DNA from: Candidatus Heimdallarchaeota archaeon
GTDB taxonomy: Archaea > Asgardarchaeota > Heimdallarchaeia > Heimdallarchaeales > Kariarchaeaceae
NCBI GenBank assembly: GCA_015522385.1
Contig: WAMJ01000002.1
Coordinates: 1-30,287 of the forward strand
Direction of reading: 5' to 3'
Length of the DNA: 30,287 bases
Shown: piece after piece, positions 20,919 through 28,578 of the stretch
Numbering within the stretch: the stretch's first letter is position 1
Layout of the letters: each line of letters opens with the position of its first letter
Notes under the pieces: model-generated
Told to the model about the DNA's origin: nothing
Databases searched by the model: none
The model's input: only the letters and a program-made list of their open reading frames with translations
Translations under genes and position numbers: made by a program

Positions 20919-22997
20919 ATGGAAAGCAAGACAATGTCACCTGTACTTGACGTTGATGTGGAGCTAATTGTTGCCTTTCTTGTCCTCCTTCAAGATGTGG
21001 AGATCAAAGTGCTTGCTTTCTACCTTCAGGTTGAACCTGATGACCTCATGGAATTTCTTGAGTACCTTCAGGTACGAGGTATTCTTGAGTTTGAACAAAG
21101 CTTAAACAGCATCACGTTATTGTATCACACCCTGGATTTCGAATTCACACAGAAGAGCTTCGACTATGAGGAGATACTTCTCCTCGGATATCTCAAGGGT
21201 AGGGAGGTGACAACTTTCCGCGAGATATCCGAAATCACGGGAATGGCTCCAAGAGAGACAATTTTCACATTAGTTGACTATATAATCAAAGGGTACATCC
21301 GTGACATCACCTACTCAGATCAAGGTATCACAGCTGAGTTATCTGACCAGTTCAATTTCTACGATGCAAAGAACCTAACAAGAAGGAAGAGGATTATTAT
21401 TGGATATCTGAATCTTAGAGTGACAAGTACCTTTGATCAGATGTCTCTCGACCTTAACATCCCGCTTAGACCATTAGTTCCCACCGTCCTTAAACTTCTC
21501 CTCAATGGTATAATCGATGTCCGCTTCAAGATCAATACATCCTTCGTAGGGGAACCCAAGATCTCGATATATTACAGGGATAGTTTACCTCCCGTCTACT
21601 CTCGTCACTCGTATCTTTTCTCCGAATCGGAGAGGATGGTTCTTGGATACGCATCTCTTGAACAGAGACCGAAAATCTCATCAATTGAACGGTTGTTTGG
21701 ACTTACAAGGGTGGAGATCATAGAGGTTCTTTCTATCCTGACACATGAACGACGCTACATGTTCTTCCTTGTGGGCACCGATCAGATCATTCCTAGAGAG
21801 AAATTCACATTCAGCAACTTGATGAGCTTGGAAGAGCTTGATTCAACATCCATATTCGACTACCATGCACTGACAGGCATCATAGGAATAAGTCGAAGGA
21901 TTAGGTTGTCACAAATCAGTGAGAGGTTGAATGAGAGACCTGAGGAGATATACCGGAGGGTTATCGAGCTTTACCTGCAAAATCACCTTATCGGTCATAC
22001 AAATGGGAGTGTCTTCTACCTTCAGCTTAACCTTGGATCCGAGAAATCTCAAAAATTGTCAACACTCACCTCTTCTGACAGAGTTCTCCTTGGTGCGCTC
22101 ATAAGCCGTGGCTCTCTCTCATGGCTTGAGATCAGAGCTATGCTTAACCTTGAGAGGGAGGTTGCAATTCAGAGAGCCTACTCCATTATGGGAAAGGTTG
22201 GCTCATTTGTCACCCTGTATAAAGACAAGGAGATACGACTTGATCGTCGCCCCAAAATTCCACCTCTCCTCGACAGCCATTCACTTTCGACAAATCGTAA
22301 GGTAGTCCTTGGTCTATGTCGATCCCGGTCAAGAGTAAGAGTCTCTACGGTGGCAAAATTACTTGGTATAACTCCAAGGGAGGGGATGAACATCTTGTTC
22401 TTCCTCATCGGGTCTGGACTGATTGTTGCCAGACAGAAGGGCTCTACTTTCCGAATCAGATCTGTCAATATTCAACCACCTCTACTTGGTATCAAGGAAC
22501 TTCCAGAACATCTTCAAAAGGCGTATCACATCCTCAAAAACCAGAAGAAGTATACCTATGTCAGGCTTCTCGGTCTTGAACATGACATCCCTGCAAAGGA
22601 GCTAATACATGCAATGTATGTCTTGGTCGCAGATGGATACCTAGATATCTATGCTCCATTCTTCCTTGTTAAGGTCATATCAACGAATGAGCTGAAGGTG
22701 AAGGAACTCGTCTGTAGGAACTGTGGTGCTGACCTTGTCTCACTTACTGAGCCCTGTCAAAACTGTTTGGCCCGTCCAGACAAGTGTGTCGTTTGCAGGG
22801 TGGGTCTAACACGGGGAGATCAGATTGCCACCTGCCCTAATTGCACAGTAATCGGGCATAGATCTCACTTTGAACAGTGGCTAGATATGAAATCGAGTTG
22901 TCCATCATGCAGGATCGACTTGACAATACCCAATCTCGTGCTAATTGGGAAGTCTCAAAAATCAGAGCTTGCAGGTGGAGATCGCGGTGAAAAGTAG
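20919..22997 (+). CDS. Tandem winged-helix protein with C-terminal zinc ribbon and RING-like finger
   Basis: A 692-aa protein of unknown function. Residues 1 to about 580 consist of seven or so repeated units of 70-80 residues that look like winged helices, each with a hydrophobic first helix after a Ser/Asp (EEILLLGYLKGREV, RKRIIIGYLNLRV, SERMVLGYASLEQ, SDRVLLGALISRGS, NRKVVLGLCRSRSRV), a helix-turn-helix-like core and a closing ..NGIID / ..GSGLI segment. The C-terminus has a zinc ribbon (CRNCG...CQNC, C-x2-C-x10-C-x2-C), then CVVC-x12-CPNC-x4-HRSH-x10-CPSC. That spacing matches RING/RING-H2 and Nse1-type fingers, including the Trp before the last pair (FEQWL). Nse1 also combines winged helices with a RING. 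Ubiquitin- or SUMO-ligase activity is inference; no E1 or E2 gene is in the window. Confidence 0.72.
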   Translation: MESKTMSPVLDVDVELIVAFLVLLQDVEIKVLAFYLQVEPDDLMEFLEYLQVRGILEFEQSLNSITLLYHTLDFEFTQKSFDYEEILLLGYLKGREVTTFREISEITGMAPRETIFTLVDYIIKGYIRDITYSDQGITAELSDQFNFYDAKNLTRRKRIIIGYLNLRVTSTFDQMSLDLNIPLRPLVPTVLKLLLNGIIDVRFKINTSFVGEPKISIYYRDSLPPVYSRHSYLFSESERMVLGYASLEQRPKISSIERLFGLTRVEIIEVLSILTHERRYMFFLVGTDQIIPREKFTFSNLMSLEELDSTSIFDYHALTGIIGISRRIRLSQISERLNERPEEIYRRVIELYLQNHLIGHTNGSVFYLQLNLGSEKSQKLSTLTSSDRVLLGALISRGSLSWLEIRAMLNLEREVAIQRAYSIMGKVGSFVTLYKDKEIRLDRRPKIPPLLDSHSLSTNRKVVLGLCRSRSRVRVSTVAKLLGITPREGMNILFFLIGSGLIVARQKGSTFRIRSVNIQPPLLGIKELPEHLQKAYHILKNQKKYTYVRLLGLEHDIPAKELIHAMYVLVADGYLDIYAPFFLVKVISTNELKVKELVCRNCGADLVSLTEPCQNCLARPDKCVVCRVGLTRGDQIATCPNCTVIGHRSHFEQWLDMKSSCPSCRIDLTIPNLVLIGKSQKSELAGGDRGEK

Positions 22998-23056
22998 ATT
23001 CTTCCTCATTTGATGAATACGTATGATAGTGCTTTTTAATACCTCTTCTCGACTTG

Positions 23057-23067
23057 CATATAGAAAA
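23057..23067 (+). promoter_or_regulatory. TATA-like box of the surface glycoprotein-like gene
   Basis: CATATAGAAAA is centred about 27 bases before the ATG at 23089. Confidence 0.45.
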
Positions 23068-23088
23068 ATCGATAGAGAAGATTGATTT

Positions 23089-24951
23089 ATGAAGTCTAAA
23101 TTCACCTTATTACTACTACTCACCATCATGACAGTGGGGATGCTACCCACGATCAGTGTGGTAAGTGCAGAAGAGGACGGCGTACCTTCTGCAAAGTTCG
23201 ATCGTCTGACCGTAGACGGAGAGACACTTGATACCAATATTGTCAAGGTCAACACCACTGTGAAAATTCAGTACACAGCAGACCGACTTAAAGTCGATGG
23301 AGTGGTACTCCTCGGTGTGGGTAATAATCTCACGGAAAATGTGGAGGATGCGGTGGCTGCGAACTTCTCCCTCGTCGAGGACAATGCACAAGGTCCTACC
23401 AAATTCTTCTCTATTGAGGTTAATGTCACCGAGTTCATGAAATTCTATGCGTACTCATGGAAGGATAATTACACCAATGGTACCCCTGAAGAATTTAACA
23501 GCATCGACGAAGATCTAGAGGGAAGAGCATATCATCACATCTGGATCGAGGGTGAGGAAGGCTATCCCATCTTTGAGGATGTAATCGGAGCTGAGAAACA
23601 GGATCCAGCAGAGGATTATATTGCTCCTCTCGGTACTAGTATCTCCATAAGATACACTGTCAGCAATCCGAACAATGAGAGTTCCGACAGGATCGCAACT
23701 CTCTCGATCTCCGACAACCAGACAAATGTGTTGAACAGATCGAGATCCACATTTATCAACATGACATGGGTGGATTATGATAATGTGTCAAAAGTCCACA
23801 CATTCGAATATAACATGACTATTACTAAACGGGTGATCTTCTTCACTGCCTTTAACTCTAAGGGTTTTGAGAGAACTTCGCCTCAAGCGAGTAAAGTCCA
23901 CCGAATATCAACTGAATTCTCCTTCTCCGCGGATTATGAGTCATTTGATGCTAATCAGTTCTCTGACATAGACAATATCTACACCAATGTCACCGCGATC
24001 AATAAGACGGTGGATGACCGGTTCTTCATGCGGTATAGGATAGCCAATGATACTGATGATATCACCGAGGCAAATTGGACCGATGTTGAGTTATTTAATA
24101 TCACTACACCTACGATATATAACTCATCTATCTCCAACGACACCGTCACGATCTATGCCTTTGACCTGAACATGACCCTGAATTACAGTAAGCAGATTGA
24201 ACTACAGGTCTATGTGAAATACTTCAACTACACGGAGTATCGACCTTCTGTCGTCTTCGATGTCTATGACTCACGACCTGATGTCGAGATATTCGGGAAG
24301 GACTTCAGGTACTCTAACAAGAAGTCCATCGTCATTGAATTCTCTGCGAAGGTGACGAAAGGAGAACTTGACACCGTGGAGCTCAAGTCTGTGCTTAATG
24401 GTTCCAGCTTGGAGGACACATATAACGTCAAAAACAAGGATGGACTCGAAACAAAAGCCAATGAGACCGTCAGTTTGAGTGTTGAGGGTGTCTATATCAT
24501 CACTTTGAACGCCACTTCAACTTTTAACCGATCCAGAGTGATTGAAATCTCTGTTCATGCTGATTTCACTACTCCAACTGGATCGATATCTCTGAAAGGT
24601 AATGCCTCTGAGAGTAATTCTGGTCTAGTTGAGCTGGTCTTTACTTACGGTGATAATGCACTGAATGACTCTGGTGTTGACAAGGTTTACCTCGACTGGG
24701 GTAATGGGCTTGTTGAGGATGTTACAGGCAAAAACTCCTCTGTGTATGAGTATACGAGGGGTGGTGAGTATCAAGTGGTGCTCACTGTTTGGGACAAGGC
24801 AGGGAACAACAACACCTTTGCACTCACAGTGGTCATTCCTGAACTTGTAGACAACCAGAACACGAGTACTCAAAATGCACCGTTCTCCTTACTTGGCGTA
24901 CTTTTCGGAATCAGCACACTGGTATTTCTCAAGCGAAAATCTAAATTTTAG
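23089..24951 (+). CDS. Secreted, membrane-anchored, sequon-dense surface protein
   Basis: A 620-aa exported protein. A signal peptide is clear: MKSKFTLLLLLTIMTVGMLP then a cleavage-like VVSAEE near residue 28. The C-terminus PFSLLGVLFGISTLVFLKRKSKF is a single membrane anchor with a basic tail, so the body faces outside. I count about 31 N-x-S/T sequons, roughly one per 20 residues, far above chance, implying heavy N-glycosylation. The body is beta-rich and repetitive. Residues about 495-590 look like a PKD/Ig-like domain (DKVYLDWGNGLVEDVTGK, GGEYQVVLTVWDKAGNNNTF). No enzymatic motif is seen. A surface-layer or adhesin-like role is likely. It is followed by a subtilase gene and then a convergent GT22-like glycosyltransferase gene. 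Confidence 0.75.
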   Translation: MKSKFTLLLLLTIMTVGMLPTISVVSAEEDGVPSAKFDRLTVDGETLDTNIVKVNTTVKIQYTADRLKVDGVVLLGVGNNLTENVEDAVAANFSLVEDNAQGPTKFFSIEVNVTEFMKFYAYSWKDNYTNGTPEEFNSIDEDLEGRAYHHIWIEGEEGYPIFEDVIGAEKQDPAEDYIAPLGTSISIRYTVSNPNNESSDRIATLSISDNQTNVLNRSRSTFINMTWVDYDNVSKVHTFEYNMTITKRVIFFTAFNSKGFERTSPQASKVHRISTEFSFSADYESFDANQFSDIDNIYTNVTAINKTVDDRFFMRYRIANDTDDITEANWTDVELFNITTPTIYNSSISNDTVTIYAFDLNMTLNYSKQIELQVYVKYFNYTEYRPSVVFDVYDSRPDVEIFGKDFRYSNKKSIVIEFSAKVTKGELDTVELKSVLNGSSLEDTYNVKNKDGLETKANETVSLSVEGVYIITLNATSTFNRSRVIEISVHADFTTPTGSISLKGNASESNSGLVELVFTYGDNALNDSGVDKVYLDWGNGLVEDVTGKNSSVYEYTRGGEYQVVLTVWDKAGNNNTFALTVVIPELVDNQNTSTQNAPFSLLGVLFGISTLVFLKRKSKF

Positions 24952-24978
24952 AGTATTCACCTTCGTCTATTAATAACC

Positions 24979-24986
24979 ATTATAAC
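24979..24986 (+). promoter_or_regulatory. TATA-like box of the subtilase gene
   Basis: CATTATAA is centred about 27 bases before the GTG at 25009. This supports that GTG start and a separate transcript from the preceding gene. Confidence 0.45.
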
Positions 24987-25008
24987 AAAAGATATTCCTA
25001 AGTAGTAT

Positions 25009-28000
25009 GTGATTGACCGAAGGCTTCTCTTCACACATATTATTTTACTGCTCCTAATCACCTCTGTCTCTTCAGAGAAAGTGACACCAATCGGATCGGA
25101 AAATAGTATCAAGACCGATTTCAATCTTGATAAGATATCCGATTTCTCGACACTACTAATAAACAGAGCTGAGGTTGTGGATGAAGTGATTGTTATGCTG
25201 AATCCTGGATACCCCTCCAAGATCCTAGACAGCTTTGCTCAACTGGGATTTCCGCTAGTCAAGGAATGGCGAAACTTCAACACGATCTCGGTACGGGGAA
25301 ACTTTGCCAAGATTGATCGTCTTCTTGACTCCCCATGGGTGAAATTAGTCGAGGAAGTTCAGGAGCTTAAACCACATATGATGTACTCAAGCTCACAGAT
25401 GAACGCCCGTGGCAAACTCTGGGATCTCGGATTAACGGGGAAGGGAGAGACTGTCGCTGTTATGGACACAGGTGTAGATGACTCACACCCGTTCCTTAAG
25501 GATAAGATAATTGCGTGGAACGACTTCGTCGGGAAGTCGGTATCTGTCTCGGGGGACAATTATGCCACACCGACAGACAAATTTGGGCATGGCACTCATG
25601 TCGCGAGTATCATTGCTGGAGACGGCTCTTCCCTTCAGTCAAGGAAAGTAAGCTTCTTTGGGACATTCCCCGACGCCGGCTTCATTGGATTAGCTGGTGA
25701 GACCCCAAGGCTCTCCTCAACTACTAACATAGAACTTGGCGTTGACTGGGGAGCAAAAGGAGAGGATGTATCTTCTCAGACCAAGGTCACATTCTACATC
25801 ACTACTATTCAAGATCCAGGCACTTTGGTCACTTCTAAATCAACCGATACAAGCGGTTTGGACTCTGTCACTGTTACTCTCGGATCTGGAAAGTACTTAG
25901 TATGGGTTGGTGGAGGAACCCCTGGTGCCAACTATGACATGTGGATCAATGGCCCCAATGACTCGGGACTCCCATCAACTACTGATGACTACAGCCCGTA
26001 CAATGGCATCGCCCCTGAAGCCAACATAGTGGGTGTCAAGGTTCTCGATGATGAGGGTACTGGTGATACGACCTCCTTCCTTGACGGTTTTGACTGGGTA
26101 CTGACCAAGAAGGACGAACTAAACATCACCGTGGTCAACATGAGCTTCGGTACAGATCAGATAGTAGCCTCACTCGATAACGCCGTGAACAATCTAGCAC
26201 AGCAGGGAATTGTCCCTGTAGTGTCTGCGGGTAATGATGGACCCACTACGGCACGAGTGGGGTCTCCGGGTTCCGCGCAGTTGGCAATCACGGTCGGTGC
26301 AGTAAACAAATTCAATGAGATTGCGTACTACTCTTCCAAAGGAAGCAGTGATAACCCAACAGTTAAGCCTGATATAGTCGCCCCAGGTGGCTCTCCACTT
26401 GTCAACTCTCTTGGAGATCAGACTGGGTACACCGATGGCTATGGTGTGATCTACGCTGCGGACACCAATGACAGAAACCTGCAGGCTCAGGACAATGACC
26501 TTGTAGGGTACTTCGGGACAAGCATGTCTGCTCCTCACATCTCTGGTCTCGCAGTTATTCTCGTGCAGAAGATGAAGCAATTAGGGCTATGGACACCTGA
26601 CCAAACAGGTGTGGGTACAGTCAAGACTGCAATTCTAAGCACCGGTTTCGAGGTTGCTAATATCGGAAACGGAGGTGGTGAGAGCTTCAGTGGTGGTGCG
26701 GATCCTAATCCCACCATCGAGAGAACCGGCAAGGACTCTTACGAGGGTTGGGGGATGGTCAATGCTTACGCTGCGGTATCCTTTTTCGATAAATATGCAC
26801 CGATCAATAGTCCATTCAACCTAACTCTTGACCTTGACGATCCATTTGTACCAAGTAGCTATGCCTTCAGGCTTCACGGGGGAAATGGGCGGAGCTATAC
26901 CATCACGATGGATGTACCTGCCGGTATCGATGCTGATCTCGTCGTGTTCAAATCCACGCCTTCCACGATAGGTGATCCTCTGGTATTTGCAAGCTCGACA
27001 AACGTAGGAACCAACTCAGATGAGTCTCTTACTATGGATCTTACGATCGATGACGATCTTATTCTTGTGGTCAAGGCTGTCAGCGGTACTGCTCTGAAGA
27101 ATGTAACTGTTGAAGTTCAGAGTGACTTCACACCTAGTATGACCATTAACAGCCCGTCGACTGGAGATTTCCTAAAAGCTGATGAGGTTCTTCTCGACTT
27201 CGATAGTACGACATCCTATGGTAGATTGTATATGAATGGAACCTACATAGGTGAATATCAAACAGGAACTGTTGTCAATACTGGTGTAGGTGATGGATAC
27301 TACAACCTCACCATAGCTGAGGTCAATGACCTCAGCGGAACATTGGCCACCCAGACGGTGTGGGTTGATGTGGATTCACAACCACCGGTGATCAATTCAA
27401 CCAACCTTCTGTCAGTTGTCTTCAACGAGACAATTGTAATTGACTACGAGGTCTCCGATAACTTCGGTGTAGACACAGTAAACTTCCTCGTCGATGGCGA
27501 GGTAGCAATGAGCTCTACAAATATCACTGGTTCGTTTGTTTTTGATACGCAGGGGCTTCCGTTCGGTGATATAACAATAGCACTGGAGGTTGTAGACACG
27601 GTTGGCTACACAACTATTCTGGAGAGAGATATCTTCCTCAACCACTCGATTTATCTTGAGATGAAGCAGGACTTGGTTCTTGAGGGGTCAGACACAGTCT
27701 CCTTTACTTGGGGTGCTGGAGCCTTGAGTCCAGACAATTACGTAGTATACCTCAATGGGACAATTCTTGACTCGGTTAGTTCATGGGACGGTTCTTCTCT
27801 TAGCATCATGTTTGACACAGATCCCACGATATCCTTCCCTGTTTACAATGTCACGGCTCAGGTCTTTGACACGAAGGGGAAAAACATAACGCAGACAATA
27901 TTTGTGAGCTTTGTGGACACGACCTCTCCGGTACTGGATGTTGTCTTCCCTGATACTGAATACGACCTTACCGAAGGAGCACCAGAGGTCAAGGTTACTA

Positions 28001-28578
28001 TCTGGGACTTCGACCTTTCCTCCTATTCGCTTGATGCTACTCCATTCGCAGATATCGTTCTGGTCTCCACAAAAGCAGATGGTAGAACTGTTACACTTGT
28101 GTATAGGATTGACAATACTCAGATAGGTGACAAAATAGATCTGACTATGTCTGCAAGTGATGGGAACTACCAAGAATCGACGTTGACCAGTAAACTGGAG
28201 GTAGATGATCGTACCAAACCAGTAATCGACAGTATCGCTCCTGTGAGCGCTGTAGAAGGTGTGAGCACCATAATAACATGGAAGTACACAGAGTTATTCC
28301 CCGATTCCCTCACCTTGAAGGATGATAACGGTACTCTCCTCGCTTCTGAAAACAATCCACAACCCTCCAGCACATTTGAATATGACCTTAAGGATCTCAG
28401 TGCCGGGAGCTACAAGCTCAAGTTCACCATCACGGATCTTGGAGGAAATGCTTTCTCTTCTTCCGTACGAGTTGAAATTTCGGAGTCCTCAGGATCTGGT
28501 TCAACCAATGACTCTTTACTCCCAGTGGTTATTCTGCCTATGATTGTGGCACTTGTTGTCATAAGAAGGCGGACTTAG
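25009..28578 (+). CDS. Cell-surface subtilisin-like serine protease (S8) with Ig-like tail
   Basis: An 1189-aa secreted protease. From GTG 25009 a signal peptide (LLFTHIILLLLITSVSSEKV) precedes an inhibitor-I9-like propeptide (about 58-118, VIVMLNPGYPSKILDSFAQL). The catalytic triad is Asp 153 (VAVMDTGVDDSHP), His 194 (GHGTHVASIIAG) and Ser 505 (GTSMSAPHISGLA), with oxyanion Asn 409 (SAGNDGP). Between the His and the GIAPEANIVGVKVL strand is an insertion of about 120 residues (205-330), whose YLVWVGGGTPGANYDMWING part resembles a PPC-like beta domain. After about 600 come a PPC-like domain and several Ig-like repeats (SVVFNETIVIDYEVSDNFGV; DTTSPVLDVVFPD; DDRTKPVIDSIAP). The C-terminal LLPVVILPMIVALVVIRRRT is the membrane anchor. 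The stop overlaps the stop of the convergent glycosyltransferase gene. Confidence 0.94.
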   Translation: MIDRRLLFTHIILLLLITSVSSEKVTPIGSENSIKTDFNLDKISDFSTLLINRAEVVDEVIVMLNPGYPSKILDSFAQLGFPLVKEWRNFNTISVRGNFAKIDRLLDSPWVKLVEEVQELKPHMMYSSSQMNARGKLWDLGLTGKGETVAVMDTGVDDSHPFLKDKIIAWNDFVGKSVSVSGDNYATPTDKFGHGTHVASIIAGDGSSLQSRKVSFFGTFPDAGFIGLAGETPRLSSTTNIELGVDWGAKGEDVSSQTKVTFYITTIQDPGTLVTSKSTDTSGLDSVTVTLGSGKYLVWVGGGTPGANYDMWINGPNDSGLPSTTDDYSPYNGIAPEANIVGVKVLDDEGTGDTTSFLDGFDWVLTKKDELNITVVNMSFGTDQIVASLDNAVNNLAQQGIVPVVSAGNDGPTTARVGSPGSAQLAITVGAVNKFNEIAYYSSKGSSDNPTVKPDIVAPGGSPLVNSLGDQTGYTDGYGVIYAADTNDRNLQAQDNDLVGYFGTSMSAPHISGLAVILVQKMKQLGLWTPDQTGVGTVKTAILSTGFEVANIGNGGGESFSGGADPNPTIERTGKDSYEGWGMVNAYAAVSFFDKYAPINSPFNLTLDLDDPFVPSSYAFRLHGGNGRSYTITMDVPAGIDADLVVFKSTPSTIGDPLVFASSTNVGTNSDESLTMDLTIDDDLILVVKAVSGTALKNVTVEVQSDFTPSMTINSPSTGDFLKADEVLLDFDSTTSYGRLYMNGTYIGEYQTGTVVNTGVGDGYYNLTIAEVNDLSGTLATQTVWVDVDSQPPVINSTNLLSVVFNETIVIDYEVSDNFGVDTVNFLVDGEVAMSSTNITGSFVFDTQGLPFGDITIALEVVDTVGYTTILERDIFLNHSIYLEMKQDLVLEGSDTVSFTWGAGALSPDNYVVYLNGTILDSVSSWDGSSLSIMFDTDPTISFPVYNVTAQVFDTKGKNITQTIFVSFVDTTSPVLDVVFPDTEYDLTEGAPEVKVTIWDFDLSSYSLDATPFADIVLVSTKADGRTVTLVYRIDNTQIGDKIDLTMSASDGNYQESTLTSKLEVDDRTKPVIDSIAPVSAVEGVSTIITWKYTELFPDSLTLKDDNGTLLASENNPQPSSTFEYDLKDLSAGSYKLKFTITDLGGNAFSSSVRVEISESSGSGSTNDSLLPVVILPMIVALVVIRRRT

